From assembly GCF_015624505.1 (NCBI RefSeq), contig NZ_CP061379.1, positions 2,666,001 to 2,730,000 of the forward strand: 64,000 nt of DNA, written 5' to 3'. Position 1 is the first letter of the stretch. The number at the start of each line of letters is the position of its first letter. Position numbers and translations under genes: made by a program. Source of the stretch: Bradyrhizobium commune (lineage in GTDB: Bacteria > Pseudomonadota > Alphaproteobacteria > Rhizobiales > Xanthobacteraceae). Shown here piece by piece: positions 36,268 through 45,586 of the stretch. The notes beneath the pieces were generated by a model that worked only from the letters and a program-made list of their open reading frames with translations, was not told where the DNA came from and searched no databases.

Positions 36268-37271
36268 GAAAGGGTGACGCGTGCGGGGTCGAGCTTCCTG
36301 AGCGGCTCGGTCACGACGATCTTGCTGAAGTCGGGCATCGCTGCTCCCGGAGGATGGTTGCCGCTCTCGAGGCGCCATGCGGCGTGGGTCTTGAGAATCT
36401 CGATCAGCCGGTCGTCGAGACGCACCCGGTAAACATAGTCGGCCCAGATGGGGGCGAGCTCGTCCCGCTTCATGCCGACCGCGTCCGCCACGACCGTGAT
36501 CGCTTCATCCGGGTTTGCCTTCATCCAGACCTCGGCGTCGATCAGTGCCGCAATGAACTTCTCAACCAGTGCCGGGTTGGCGTCGAGATAGGGCCTCATG
36601 ACGACAATGTTGAACGTCTCGGAGTAGGTGTCCTTTGTATCGAGCTCAGCGACGGCTTCGCCCAGAGCCTTCTTCGCGTTGGCGATGTGGGGTTCCCAGG
36701 TGTCGATCGCGTCGATGCTTCCGGCCGCAAGTGCCGGCAGCATCTCCTGGGGCCGCAGATTGACGAGGGTGACGTCCTTGGGAGTTAGTCCGGCCGACTT
36801 CAGCAAGGTCGCCGTGTAAACCTCGCTGCCGGTGCCGGCCGTGAATGCAATTCGCTTGCCGCGAAGATCCGCCTTGGTTTTGACGCCGGCCTTGACTGCG
36901 ACGACCGTCTTGAGGTCGGAATATTCCATGCCGGCGACGAAGGCGATGGGCTGGTTTGCCATCGCCGAAGCGGTGACCGGCGCCTCCGCCGTCGTCGCGA
37001 TGTCGGCGCCGCCCCCGATCACGGTGTCCAGGCACTGCTTGCCGGACGTGAAGTTCGAGACTGTGATGTCCAGTCCGTGCTTCTCGAAAATTCCCTTCGA
37101 TTTGGCGACGATCGCAAGGCCGGAGATCGGTCCGAGGTTTTGCGCGAGCCGGGCTTTGAGCAATTCAGCGGCCGAGGCGCGGTCAGGGCCGATGGCGAGA
37201 CCGATGGCAAGGCAGCAAAGCGCGACGTAACCGGCCATTGCCGCGATTGGGCGGACAGAATTCCAGTGCAT
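36258..37271 (-). CDS. ABC transporter substrate-binding protein, NMT1/SsuA-like
   Basis: The 337-residue precursor has a signal peptide (about 10-34, ending RASAAE) and a periplasmic fold of the NrtA/SsuA/TauA class: GLAIVAKSKGIFEKHGLDIT, CLDTVIGGGADIATTAEAPV and the KTKADLRGKRIAFTAGTGSE region. The ligand could be an alkanesulfonate, taurine, nitrate or a related small compound; the sequence does not settle it. GGGGAG lies six bases before ATG 37271. The neighbouring amidase hints at a nitrogen-containing substrate. Confidence 0.9.
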   Translation of the reverse strand: MHWNSVRPIAAMAGYVALCCLAIGLAIGPDRASAAELLKARLAQNLGPISGLAIVAKSKGIFEKHGLDITVSNFTSGKQCLDTVIGGGADIATTAEAPVTASAMANQPIAFVAGMEYSDLKTVVAVKAGVKTKADLRGKRIAFTAGTGSEVYTATLLKSAGLTPKDVTLVNLRPQEMLPALAAGSIDAIDTWEPHIANAKKALGEAVAELDTKDTYSETFNIVVMRPYLDANPALVEKFIAALIDAEVWMKANPDEAITVVADAVGMKRDELAPIWADYVYRVRLDDRLIEILKTHAAWRLESGNHPPGAAMPDFSKIVVTEPLRKLDPARVTLSWK

Positions 37272-37529
37272 GACGATCTCCCCTCGCGCCGCGCCCGGCG
37301 GCAGCCCCGATGTGATCGCGGTACCGCCCTGAACGGTTCCGCAACAGACTCCCGCGTCCTCCCCCGGACCATCGCTTGAGGATCGGCCACCTTGGTATGC
37401 TCGCCCGGCGCTACGGTCTCGGGAAGCAATTAATCGACATGGCCTTCGGGGTGCCCGGTCCCGCACTGACGAACCCCAGGCCGCATGCTACATTGGCTCC
37501 GGCGTACCCTCCGCTCACGGACCTCTTCC

Positions 37530-38237
37530 ATGAAATACGAGCTCTATTACTGGCCCGAGATCCAGGGCCGCGGCGAATATGTGCGGCTGGCGCTGGAGGA
37601 GGCGGGTGCGGCTTACGTCGACGTCGCGCGCGGTCCACGCGGGACGGCTGCGATGATGAAGATGATGGATGCGAATATGGCTACGCCGCCCTTTGCGCCG
37701 CCGTTCCTGAAAGCCGGAAAGCTCGTGATCGGCCAGACCGCCAACATCCTGCTTTATCTTGGCGCGCGACATGGGCTCGCGCCGAAGACCGAAGCCGGAA
37801 AACTCTGGGTGCACCAGCTTCAGCTCACCATCACCGATTTCGTGCTGGAGATCCACGATACCCATCATCCGCTCGGGCCGTCGCTCTATTACGAGGATCA
37901 GAAGCCGCAGGCCAAGAAACGCACCACCGAATTCTGGAAGGACCGCGTGCCGAAATATCTCGGCTATTTCGAACAACTGCTCACCGGGAATGGTGGCACC
38001 TACGTCACCGGACGCAGGCTGACCTATGTCGATCTCTCGCTGTTCCAGATCGTCGCCGGCCTACGCTATGCCTTTCCCAGACGGATGAAGGCGTACGAGG
38101 ACGAGATCCCCGGTCTCGTCGGTCTGCACGACCGCGTCGTCGCGCGGCCGAACATCAAGGCTTATCTTGCGAGCGAGCGCCGCATTGCCTTCAACGAGCT
38201 GGGCATCTTCCGCTGCTACAGGGAGCTCGACGCGTGA
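37530..38237 (+). CDS. Glutathione S-transferase family protein
   Basis: The 235-residue product starts with a thioredoxin-like domain (MKYELYYWPEIQGRGEYVRL, LEEAGAAYVDV; GQTANILLYLGARHG at the glutathione-binding edge) and has an all-helical C-terminal domain (about 90-235; LTYVDLSLFQIVAGLRYAFP). Tyr6 or Tyr7 could be the catalytic Tyr of sigma-type enzymes. It is divergent from the ABC operon and ends one base before the next, convergent gene. Confidence 0.88.
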   Translation: MKYELYYWPEIQGRGEYVRLALEEAGAAYVDVARGPRGTAAMMKMMDANMATPPFAPPFLKAGKLVIGQTANILLYLGARHGLAPKTEAGKLWVHQLQLTITDFVLEIHDTHHPLGPSLYYEDQKPQAKKRTTEFWKDRVPKYLGYFEQLLTGNGGTYVTGRRLTYVDLSLFQIVAGLRYAFPRRMKAYEDEIPGLVGLHDRVVARPNIKAYLASERRIAFNELGIFRCYRELDA

Positions 38238-38238
38238 G

Positions 38239-38913
38239 CTACCATACGCCCGGCAGCAGCCGATAGCGCACCCGCGCCGCATAGTCGGAATAGCCGGGCA
38301 GGCCTGCGATGAGCGTGCGCTCCTCGATGTGGATGCGGACCGCAAGCAGAGCCAGGAGGACAGGCGCCATCGCGAGCCCCCACCATGAGCCCAGCAGCAA
38401 CGGCACGCCGGTGAAGAACAGGATCATGCCGCTGTACATGGGATGCCTGACATGGGCGTAGGGTCCGGTCGAGATCACGCGCTGCGCGCGCTCGGCCTGT
38501 AGCTTCACCACGGGGGCTGCGAACGAATTCTCCCGGAATACCCACATGGTGAACAGCATGCAGGCGAGGTACAGCGCGAAGCCGAGGACCTGCAATGCGA
38601 GCGGCACATTGGACGCGAGTGCCCGCCGATCGAGTCCAATGGCAATCAGCCAGGCCAGGATGGCCACGATGAAGGCGATGATGAAGACCTTGTCGGCCGG
38701 CGGCTGCTCCCGCTGGATCACTGGACGGAGACGCTCGGCCAGGAGCGCGGGATCGAGCCGGTAAAGCCACCAGCCGCAGAGCGGGCCGAGCAGGGCGGAG
38801 GTCACGAGGAAGGTCCAGGCCGACGGCCAATGCAGTGTGCCGGCGCAGCCGAACAACAGCGCGCCCATCGCGGCCGTGAGAATCGTGTTCTGAAACAAGA
38901 GACGAGCGATCAT
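38239..38913 (-). CDS. Isoprenylcysteine carboxylmethyltransferase-family membrane protein
   Basis: The 224-residue protein has five or six membrane segments and the C-terminal motif of the ICMT/PEMT family (TGPYAHVRHPMYSGMILFFT, later RIHIEERTLIAGLPGYSDYA), where S-adenosylmethionine binds. In bacteria these proteins methylate small molecules or lipids; the substrate here is unknown. GGGGAA lies six bases before ATG 38913. Confidence 0.88.
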   Translation of the reverse strand: MIARLLFQNTILTAAMGALLFGCAGTLHWPSAWTFLVTSALLGPLCGWWLYRLDPALLAERLRPVIQREQPPADKVFIIAFIVAILAWLIAIGLDRRALASNVPLALQVLGFALYLACMLFTMWVFRENSFAAPVVKLQAERAQRVISTGPYAHVRHPMYSGMILFFTGVPLLLGSWWGLAMAPVLLALLAVRIHIEERTLIAGLPGYSDYAARVRYRLLPGVW

Positions 38914-39028
38914 GCGCGGTTCCCCGGGCAGTCTCGCACGAATTTGGCGGTGCACTCCGGCAAAGATGCGGCCGGACATGCGAAAAGCGCGATCAACCGG
39001 ATCGGGCGATCCTCGCAGGCGAGCCCGA

Positions 39029-39202
39029 TCAGGCGAGCTGATCGATCCGCGTGCCCTGTCCCGGCGGCAGCGGCGCGGGCGGCGTCGGCTGATAGGTCGG
39101 GTCGGTGTCCTTGGTCTTGGTCTGGTCGTCCTGCTGCTTGGTCGTGTCGTAGCTCGGAACCACGATCGCGATCGGCGGCGGCGCAACGGTGGAAACACTC
39201 AT
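39029..39202 (-). CDS. Small proline-rich protein, 57 residues
   Basis: This short frame reads MSVSTVAPPPIAIVVPSYDT, then a Lys/Asp/Gln/Thr-rich stretch and a Pro-rich end finishing GTRIDQLA. GAGG lies about nine bases upstream of the ATG. The proline- and acid-rich composition argues for a real, disordered peptide rather than a chance frame. Function unknown. Confidence 0.55.
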   Translation of the reverse strand: MSVSTVAPPPIAIVVPSYDTTKQQDDQTKTKDTDPTYQPTPPAPLPPGQGTRIDQLA

Positions 39203-39303
39203 CCACAAATCCTCACATATGGAAACAATTCAGCTTGCCCTGCGAGGGACGAAAGGTCCGTCAAGCCAATCGTTAAAATGCGAGAGATCTGATGCTCTCC
39301 CCT

Positions 39304-39332
39304 CGTCATTGCGAGCTGCGCTCGCAATGACG
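39304..39332. repeat. REP-like palindrome, minimal copy
   Basis: CGTCATTGCGAG and CTCGCAATGACG form perfect 12-bp arms around CTGCG. The arms match the ends of the larger repeats at 22661 and 41784. Confidence 0.8.
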
Positions 39333-39354
39333 GAGTGCGTGGCGCGTGCCCGGC

Positions 39355-39834
39355 CTACTCGTCCTTCGGCCGCGTGACCGTGATCGCGGCCTCAGTCTTG
39401 GTGCGCGTGCATTCCATGTTGAGGCGCTTGTAGCGCATCGTGACCTTGTCGCCGCGCAGCAGGCCCATGCGCTTCAAGCAGCGCGTCGCGCCGGTCGCGG
39501 TGTCGTCCTTCGTCACCGTGAAGATGATCGCGGCCGCGGAAGCGACGAGATCATAGAACTGCGGCGTGGGTTTGCGGTCGCCCTTGGCGTAGAGCTCGTT
39601 GGAATAGGCCTGTCCCTGCGCGCGGCAGCCGAGCGACAATTCCTTCGCCGCCGGATGGGTGAGATAAATGATGTTGGCGGCCTTGAAGTTGACCTTCAGT
39701 CCGTCGATGCCGCCGGCGAGCTGCTTTGCGATGTCGTCGCACTGGTCCGCGCGCGCGGGCGCGGCAAAGGCCACAAGGCCGGTGATTGCGGCGGCGACAG
39801 CAATCGCGCCGCGGACGTGCCGTTTGAAAATCAT
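39355..39834 (-). CDS. Secreted hypothetical protein
   Basis: The 159-residue precursor has a clear signal peptide (MIFKRHVRGAIAVAAAITGL to PARAD, about 1-30). The mature protein has four or five Cys (QCDDIAK, LGCRAQ, TRCLKRM, MECTRTK), suggesting two disulfides in the periplasm. ATG 39834 places the signal peptide first; the longer open frame would bury it. I do not recognise the family. Confidence 0.75.
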   Translation of the reverse strand: MIFKRHVRGAIAVAAAITGLVAFAAPARADQCDDIAKQLAGGIDGLKVNFKAANIIYLTHPAAKELSLGCRAQGQAYSNELYAKGDRKPTPQFYDLVASAAAIIFTVTKDDTATGATRCLKRMGLLRGDKVTMRYKRLNMECTRTKTEAAITVTRPKDE

Positions 39835-40082
39835 GATGAAAAGCCCCTTGGGCGCGCATTCAACCGTCGCCGCGCGCGAAGTGCAAGGGGTGCAACCAGG
39901 CTCTACCGGGTCCAATTCTGGTCGCCTGCCTCCCACAGGACGCGACCGGAAAATGGCCGTCGTGGCCCCCGAATCGGGATGCCCCGGCCCCGCCAGAGCG
40001 CCTTCCCTTTACGGCAAAAAAGCTTAGAACGCTTCTATGCCAGGGGCCCGCGCGAGGGCTCCAAAACCCCGAGATTCGCCCC

Positions 40083-41738
40083 ATGAATGCTCCCACCGCC
40101 TTCCCGGACGCCTCAAAGCCCGTTCCGCCCTACAAGCACACCCCGCTGTTCCCGCTGGGCAGGGACGAGACGCCCTACAAGAAGATTTCGTCCGAGGGCG
40201 TCCGGGTCGAGAAGGTTTTGGGCAAGGACATGCTGGTGGTGTCGCGCGAAGCGTTGCGGGCGCTGTCGGAGGCGGCTTTCGGCGACATCAACCACTATTT
40301 GCGGCCGGGCCATCTGAAGCAGCTCCGCGCCATCCTGGAGGACGGCGAGGCGAGCCCGAACGACAAGTTCGTTGCGCTGGACTTCCTGAAGAACGCCAAC
40401 ATCGCCGCCGGCGGCGTGTTGCCGATGTGCCAGGACACTGGCACCGCGATCATCATGGGCAAGAAGGGCTGCAACGTCATCACCGACGGTGAGGACGAGG
40501 CGGCGCTGTCGGAGGGCGCGCGCGACGCGTACCTGCGCCGCAATCTGCGCTATTCGCAAGTCGCGCCCTTGTCGATGTATGAGGAGAAGAACACCGCCAA
40601 CAATATGCCGGCGCAGTGCGAGATCTACGCCGAGGGCGATCACGCCTACAAGTTCATGTTCATGGCGAAGGGCGGCGGCAGCGCCAACAAGAGCTTTCTG
40701 TTTCAGGCGACGCCCTCGGTGCTGACCAAGGACCGGTTGCTCGCCTTCCTGAAGGAAAAAATCCTGACGCTCGGCACCGCGGCGTGCCCGCCTTATCACC
40801 TCGCCATCGTGATCGGCGGCACCTCGGCCGAGCTCTGCATGAAGACGGTGAAGCTGGCGTCCGCGCGCTATCTTGACGCGCTGCCGACGCACGGCTCGCC
40901 TGACGGCAACGCCTTCCGCGACGTCGAGATGGAGAAGGAAATCCACAAGATGACGCAGTCGCTCGGCGTCGGCGCCCAGTTCGGCGGCAAGTATTTCTGC
41001 CACGACGTGCGCGTGATCCGCATGCCGCGTCACGGCGCTTCGCTGCCGATCGGGCTTGGCGTGTCCTGCTCGGCCGACCGCCAGGTGCTCGGCAAGATCA
41101 CCAAAGACGGCGTCTATCTCGAGGAGCTCGAGCACAACCCGGCTCAATATCTGCCGCAGGTCGAAGAGTCGCTCGGCGGCGAGGTCGTCAAGATCGATCT
41201 CAACCAGCCGATGAAGGACATTCTCGCGGCGTTCTCGAAAAACCCGATCAAGACGCGGGTCTCGATGACCGGCACCATGATCGTCGCGCGCGATAGCGCG
41301 CATGCCAAGCTGCGCGAGCGGCTGGAGAAGGGCGAGCCGCTGCCGGATTACTTCAAGAACCATCCGGTCTATTACGCCGGCCCCGCCAAGACGCCCGAGG
41401 GCTACGCCTCCGGCGCGTTCGGTCCGACCACGGCGGGCCGCATGGATTCCTTCGTCGACCAGTTCCAGGCCGCCGGCGGATCGATGGTGATGGTGGCGAA
41501 GGGCAACCGCGCGCCGGCCGTGCGCGAGGCCTGCAAGAAATATGGCGGCTTCTATCTCGGCTCGATCGGCGGTGCGGCGGCGAACCTCGCCGAGCACTGC
41601 ATCAAGAAGGTCGAGGTGCTCGAATATCCCGAGCTCGGCATGGAAGCGATCTGGCGCATCGAGGTCGTCGACTTCCCGGCCTTCATCATCATCGACGACA
41701 AGGGCAATGACTTCTTCAAGGAGTTGAATCTGGGCTGA
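40083..41738 (+). CDS. fumA: Class I (iron-sulfur) fumarate hydratase
   Basis: Interconverts fumarate and malate in the TCA cycle using a [4Fe-4S] cluster. The 551-residue product has the length of single-chain class I enzymes: an alpha domain with the cluster Cys in [20 protein letters not shown], and a beta domain from about residue 375 ([20 protein letters not shown] to [20 protein letters not shown]). It stands alone with no TCA neighbours. A REP-like repeat follows its stop. Confidence 0.95.
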   Translation: MNAPTAFPDASKPVPPYKHTPLFPLGRDETPYKKISSEGVRVEKVLGKDMLVVSREALRALSEAAFGDINHYLRPGHLKQLRAILEDGEASPNDKFVALDFLKNANIAAGGVLPMCQDTGTAIIMGKKGCNVITDGEDEAALSEGARDAYLRRNLRYSQVAPLSMYEEKNTANNMPAQCEIYAEGDHAYKFMFMAKGGGSANKSFLFQATPSVLTKDRLLAFLKEKILTLGTAACPPYHLAIVIGGTSAELCMKTVKLASARYLDALPTHGSPDGNAFRDVEMEKEIHKMTQSLGVGAQFGGKYFCHDVRVIRMPRHGASLPIGLGVSCSADRQVLGKITKDGVYLEELEHNPAQYLPQVEESLGGEVVKIDLNQPMKDILAAFSKNPIKTRVSMTGTMIVARDSAHAKLRERLEKGEPLPDYFKNHPVYYAGPAKTPEGYASGAFGPTTAGRMDSFVDQFQAAGGSMVMVAKGNRAPAVREACKKYGGFYLGSIGGAAANLAEHCIKKVEVLEYPELGMEAIWRIEVVDFPAFIIIDDKGNDFFKELNLG

Positions 41739-41783
41739 GGCGGCGCCCTCGCTTTCGAGCAGGGGCTGACGCCTTCACTCCCC

Positions 41784-41869
41784 GTCATTGTGAGCGTAGC
41801 GAAGCCATCCATCCTTTCCGCGGAGAACAGTCTGGATTGCTTCGTCGCAAGAGCTCCTCGCAATGACGG
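41784..41869. repeat. REP-like palindromic repeat, copy 2
   Basis: Opens GTCATTGTGAGCGTAGCGAA and closes CTCCTCGCAATGACGG with CCTTTCCGCGGAGAA inside, matching the copy at 22661-22747. It lies between the convergent fumarase gene and the next minus-strand gene. Confidence 0.8.
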
Positions 41870-41906
41870 CGAGGAGGCTTCGCGCGTGTTCGCAAGGTAA
41901 GCCGGA

Positions 41907-42203
41907 TTAAGCCTTTGCGCCCGTGAACGGGAAGCTGCCCATCGGGCCGATGCCCATCTCGCCGCTCATGCTGTCGCCGGAGATTGTTCCGATGAACTCG
42001 AGCGTCAACGTCATCGGACTGGTGATGGTGACCTTCCAGTTGACGGCATCGCCGCTGATGGTGCCGTCAAAAATCTCGGCGCTATTGCCATCCGCGCCCT
42101 GCGTGCCAGTCAGCGTGCCGCCGGAGCTCAGCAGGGTCAGTGTCGCCTGACGCTCGCCCATCGGCGTCGTCAAGGTCAGATTCCAGTTGCCGTCCACGGC
42201 CAT
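41907..42203 (-). CDS. Small beta-rich conserved protein
   Basis: The 98-residue product reads as repeated beta strands with Gly/Thr/Ser turns (GNWNLTLTTPMGERQATLTL, GTISGDAVNWKVTITSPMTL, FIGTISGDSMSGEM). It contains two GTISGD repeats, as in small lipocalin-like or calycin-type barrels. No signal peptide. I recall similar unassigned proteins in other Bradyrhizobium genomes. Function unknown. Confidence 0.7.
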   Translation of the reverse strand: MAVDGNWNLTLTTPMGERQATLTLLSSGGTLTGTQGADGNSAEIFDGTISGDAVNWKVTITSPMTLTLEFIGTISGDSMSGEMGIGPMGSFPFTGAKA

Positions 42204-42312
42204 TCGCGTCTCCCGAACTCATCCCGGCGGACTGCGACGATCCGCAGCCAGTCCCGGTTCGAGCGTATAGCGCAACTTGCGGCAGCTGCCAAAAGAGCGA
42301 TCGCTTCACGCT

Positions 42313-42867
42313 TTAAGCGCGGGCGGCGGCGCGGCGGCGGCTCGTGACGACGACCCTGAGCACGACGTATTGCACGGCGAAGGCCAGGATCTTGGCACCG
42401 CCCGCCACCACGGAAATATAGAACGCCCACAGTTTCAGATCGCCGGTGGAAGCAACCGCGATCGTGCCGGCGCCGATGACGAACATCAGCGCGGCCCAGG
42501 CATAGCCCGCGGCCGTCACATATTCCGGAACGGTGTCGGTGATGATCGGCGGCATGTAGCGCAGCATCCAGTCGCGCTTGAGCATGATGGTGCCGATCGC
42601 GAAATGCGCGATCGAGGGCTTGGCCAGCATGAAGCGGGGATCGTTGGTGAGGAGCGTGACCGCGCCGAGCACGATGACGAGTGCGAGGCTCGCATAGGTC
42701 ATGAAGCTCAGCTGATGTCCCTTGACGCGGGCGTAGATCACTTGCGCGATTGCACCTGCGACCGCCACTGACGTCGCGAGGATGACGTTGTCGGTGACGA
42801 GATAGATCGCCAGGAAGATGATGGCCGACAGGAAGTCGGAGGCGAGGCGGGCGAATATGTCCTTCAT
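42313..42867 (-). CDS. Septation protein IspZ/YciB-like membrane protein
   Basis: The 184-residue protein has five likely membrane segments. It resembles the IspZ/YciB family in the ASDFLSAIIFLAIYLVTDNV opening, the inner KPSIAHFAIGTIML loop and the MPPIITDTVPEYVTAAG segment. It is the second of two membrane-protein genes, 13 bases after the first, downstream of the TetR-type operators at 43477 and 43529. Role uncertain; identity moderately sure. Confidence 0.72.
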   Translation of the reverse strand: MKDIFARLASDFLSAIIFLAIYLVTDNVILATSVAVAGAIAQVIYARVKGHQLSFMTYASLALVIVLGAVTLLTNDPRFMLAKPSIAHFAIGTIMLKRDWMLRYMPPIITDTVPEYVTAAGYAWAALMFVIGAGTIAVASTGDLKLWAFYISVVAGGAKILAFAVQYVVLRVVVTSRRRAAARA

Positions 42868-42880
42868 CGTCGATCCTGTC

Positions 42881-43456
42881 TCACTGTCCGTTCGGCAGCG
42901 CGCCGGCCGGCGCACCGTACTTGATCTGGCGATATTCGGGATACCACTTTGTGAAGTAGATCGCGCTGTTGCGGGCGGCGAAGGCGACCGCAAGGCCCAA
43001 CCAGACCGGCAGGCCGGGGAAGTAGAGCAGCACGATATTGGCGACCATCATCATAAGCGCGGCGAGGGTCCACGCGGCGGTGATGATATAATTGGCGGTC
43101 AGGAAGCCCGGCATCGCCGCGGTTTCGGCAGGGACGGATTCAACGGCGTATTGCAGCGTGAAGGGCCGGCGCACCAGCATCGAGCCGAGCGAGATGACGA
43201 AGATGCCGATGTCGACCGAGAGCTTGACGCCGAGCGTGCCGAGCTTCGGATCGAGCAGCGCGAGATAGAGGCCGATCGCGGCGAACAGGATCGCCGAGCC
43301 CGCAGCCAGAATCTTCACCGAGCGGCCGCGCGCGACGTCGATGGCGATGGTGGCAAGGCAGATCGCGGAAGCCGCGAACACGCTGGTCGTGGCCGACGTC
43401 GCGAACATCAGGAAGGTGTAGACGCCATAGGGGGCAAGGATCAGGAAGATCGTCAT
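42881..43456 (-). CDS. Membrane protein of the TetR-controlled group
   Basis: The 191-residue protein has about five membrane segments and ends in a cytosolic tail. It shares layout with the adjacent IspZ-like protein (a KLGTLGVKLSVDIGIFVISL core and FAARNSAIYFTKWYPEYRQI near the end) but not clear family marks. The start lies 21 bases from a 19-bp operator and just downstream of a good promoter (TTGACC-N17-TATTTA). Function unknown. Confidence 0.75.
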   Translation of the reverse strand: MTIFLILAPYGVYTFLMFATSATTSVFAASAICLATIAIDVARGRSVKILAAGSAILFAAIGLYLALLDPKLGTLGVKLSVDIGIFVISLGSMLVRRPFTLQYAVESVPAETAAMPGFLTANYIITAAWTLAALMMMVANIVLLYFPGLPVWLGLAVAFAARNSAIYFTKWYPEYRQIKYGAPAGALPNGQ

Positions 43457-43476
43457 GGATCGCCTCGGTCGAGCCA

Positions 43477-43495
43477 ATCTTTACACTGGAAAGAT
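43477..43495. promoter_or_regulatory. TetR-type operator, site 3
   Basis: ATCTTTACACTGGAAAGAT is a near-perfect palindrome (one mismatch). It matches the perfect palindrome at 45568 and overlaps the predicted transcription start of the two membrane-protein genes. Confidence 0.7.
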
Positions 43496-43523
43496 AAATA
43501 ATTCAGCGGCCGTGCCCGGTCAA
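43495..43523 (-). promoter_or_regulatory. Promoter of the membrane-protein pair
   Basis: On the minus strand TTGACC (43518-43523), 17 bases, TATTTA (43495-43500) is a sigma-70-type promoter. It is framed by operators at 43477 and 43529. The same layout, with the same 17-base spacer, precedes the carotenoid oxygenase gene. Confidence 0.7.
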
Positions 43524-43528
43524 GCGAA

Positions 43529-43547
43529 ATCTTTACAGTGTCAAAAT
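43529..43547. promoter_or_regulatory. TetR-type operator, site 4
   Basis: ATCTTTACAGTGTCAAAAT matches site 2 at 45621 in 17 of 19 positions, and the ten preceding bases (GTCAAGCGAA) are identical. It overlaps the 3' end of the MAPEG gene. Confidence 0.65.
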
Positions 43548-44015
43548 GACGTGAATGACTTGTAAAAACTGAATTGTTGCAATGGCTTGCTCCGAGATTT
43601 CGTCGGCCACGGCAGCCCAGGCGAGGCGCGACAGGATGGTGAGCGCGCAGGTGATGAGGAGGCCGATGGTGAGGAAAATGCCGCCGCCGCGGCAGATCAG
43701 AAACCGGAGCGATCCCGGCGTCGCGTACATGCCGAGCGGATGCAACAGCCGCGACAGCACCAGCGCGCCCATCAAGAGGTGAAGACGCAAGGGCGATGCA
43801 CCGGACATTTCGATCAGCGCGACCATCAGCGCGATGATGGGAACGTATTCCATGAAGTTGGCATGAGCGCGGATCGCGCCGCGCAGGCTCGCATTGCCGC
43901 CGTCGTTGAACGGAGCCTGGCTGCTCCGCCGTAGCCGGATCACGTCGAGCGCGAGTGCGGCGTAGATCAAAGTAAGGATGGCGAGATACGAGGCGGTGAT
44001 GGAGGGCATGTGCAT
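43533..44015 (-). CDS. MAPEG-family membrane protein
   Basis: The 160-residue protein has four membrane segments and the MAPEG pattern (RGAIRAHANFMEYVPIIALM followed by RLLHPLGMY). Eukaryotic members make glutathione or eicosanoid conjugates; bacterial roles are mostly unknown. GAGGAG lies six bases before ATG 44015. It sits between the carotenoid oxygenase gene and the operator-controlled membrane-protein pair, all on the minus strand. Confidence 0.85.
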   Translation of the reverse strand: MHMPSITASYLAILTLIYAALALDVIRLRRSSQAPFNDGGNASLRGAIRAHANFMEYVPIIALMVALIEMSGASPLRLHLLMGALVLSRLLHPLGMYATPGSLRFLICRGGGIFLTIGLLITCALTILSRLAWAAVADEISEQAIATIQFLQVIHVILTL

Positions 44016-44030
44016 GTGAGGCTCCTCTAT

Positions 44031-44140
44031 CCGTCATTCCGGGGCGACGCAAAGCGTCGAGCCCGGAATCCATCGGGCGGCAAGTTATGTAGCGAAATGG
44101 ATTCCGGGCTCGCGCCAAGTGGCGCGCCCCGGAATGACGG
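44031..44140. repeat. 110-bp palindromic repeat
   Basis: The outer arms CCGTCATTCCGGGGCG and CGCCCCGGAATGACGG are exact inverse complements. Inner arms GAGCCCGGAATCCAT and ATGGATTCCGGGCTC are also exact. This is a second intergenic repeat family, distinct from the one at 22661. Confidence 0.85.
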
Positions 44141-44142
44141 AC

Positions 44143-45552
44143 CTACGCTGCTCCCACCCAATTGCCGTGAAAGCCGTCGGGTACGCGGTGGCCGAGCTGC
44201 ACCAGGGCTGCGGGGCCCGCCTCGATGTCGGTGGCGTTGAACACGGCGAGGTCGCTGCGGTTTTCGCGTGCGCGCCAGACCACCGCGAGCAGCCAGCCGT
44301 CGCCCTCGGCAGCGTCCTTCGAGCGCTCGACGAAGACCGGCTCGGAGATAGTGTCGCCGGCCGGCAGCAGATATTGGCCGAGCCGCTTTCCGTTGCCGTC
44401 GACATGAACGATGCCGGACAGCGCGCCGAACATCGGCAGCCGCGGATTGGCGCAGGCATACCAGCCGTGGCGGCTCTTCAATCCGGCGCGGCGATCGTCG
44501 ATGCGCGGGAATTCACCGGTGAGATCGTCCAGATACATCTGCTGGAAGCGGTCGGTATTCCCGCCGAGATCGAAGGTCCAGCGGCAATGGCGCGCAAAGG
44601 ATTTCTCGGGATTCGTCGGCCGGCCGTCGGGATGGGGAAACAGCGGGGCCACCTCGAACTGCATGACATCAGCGATGATGCGGTCGCCGTCCTCCCAGGC
44701 GTTCATGACGTGGAAGACGTAGCAGGCCTCACCGCGGAACCAGATGATGTCTTTCGCTGTGCCTTGAGTCGATCCTTGGCGCTTCATCACGCCGACATAG
44801 GCGCCTTTCTCGGGCTCCCAGGCGTAAGGCGGCTTGCCGCTTGTGGCGCGCTCCACGCTGCCGGTGAGGGGCAGGATCGGAAACAGCACATGGTTTTCGG
44901 TAACGATGAAGTCGTGCACCATGCTGGCATAGGGCGCCTCGAACCGCTCGAAGCGCGTCGCCTTGCCGGAGGCGTCGATCGATCCGTAGGAGAGGGCTGA
45001 TGTCAGCGGTCCCGCGGCATTGTAGCCGAAGAACACCAGCTCGCCGGTGACCGGATCGATCTTCGGATGCGCCGTAAAGGTGCCGGCGACGCGGCCCTGG
45101 TAGTTGTGATAGCCGCGCGTCGCGAGCGTGCCCGGCTCGATCTCGGTCGGCAGGTGCGCCTCCTCCAGCGCCAAGAGCTTGCCGGCGTGGAAGATGATGT
45201 TGGTATTGGCGACGCCGCCGTCGGTCACGTGAGCAGGCGCGTCCTGCAATTTGCGGCCGAAGCCGTTGCCGAAGAACGCACGGCCGGCGTCGTGCTCGGC
45301 GAGCCATTTCGGCGTGCGGACCCAGCGGTTGCGATAGCTGGCGCGGCCGTTCTCGAGGTGGAAGGCGTGCAGCATGCCGTCGCCGACGAACCAGTGCGCG
45401 CCGGGTACTTCGAACTGCGGATTGGGGCCGTTGCGATAGAGCGTGCCGTTCAGCTCACGTGGCAATTCGCCGACGATCTTGAGGAAGGGGGCATCGGCCT
45501 CGAATGGAATCGGCGCGATGTTGTTGCGGCGCTCGGTGACGTCCTGCTGCAC
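44143..45552 (-). CDS. Carotenoid oxygenase family dioxygenase
   Basis: These non-heme iron enzymes cleave carotenoids or stilbenes. The 469-residue product has the family's opening (GELPRELNGTLYRNGPNPQF, then HWFVGDGMLHAFHLENGRAS). His residues that could bind iron are visible in FTAHPKIDP, SMVHDFIVTENH, VFHVMNAWE and the final FHGNW. No carotenoid synthesis genes are nearby. The start lies 16 bases from a 19-bp palindrome shared with the divergent TetR gene, so it is very likely repressed by that protein. Confidence 0.92.
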   Translation of the reverse strand: MQQDVTERRNNIAPIPFEADAPFLKIVGELPRELNGTLYRNGPNPQFEVPGAHWFVGDGMLHAFHLENGRASYRNRWVRTPKWLAEHDAGRAFFGNGFGRKLQDAPAHVTDGGVANTNIIFHAGKLLALEEAHLPTEIEPGTLATRGYHNYQGRVAGTFTAHPKIDPVTGELVFFGYNAAGPLTSALSYGSIDASGKATRFERFEAPYASMVHDFIVTENHVLFPILPLTGSVERATSGKPPYAWEPEKGAYVGVMKRQGSTQGTAKDIIWFRGEACYVFHVMNAWEDGDRIIADVMQFEVAPLFPHPDGRPTNPEKSFARHCRWTFDLGGNTDRFQQMYLDDLTGEFPRIDDRRAGLKSRHGWYACANPRLPMFGALSGIVHVDGNGKRLGQYLLPAGDTISEPVFVERSKDAAEGDGWLLAVVWRARENRSDLAVFNATDIEAGPAALVQLGHRVPDGFHGNWVGAA

Positions 45553-45567
45553 GGCGTACCTCTCCCT

Positions 45568-45586
45568 ATCTTTACATCGTAAAGAT
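45568..45586. promoter_or_regulatory. TetR-type operator, site 1
   Basis: ATCTTTACATCGTAAAGAT is a perfect palindrome with 8-bp arms. It lies 16 bases before the carotenoid oxygenase start and overlaps the predicted transcription start of that gene. Confidence 0.8.
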
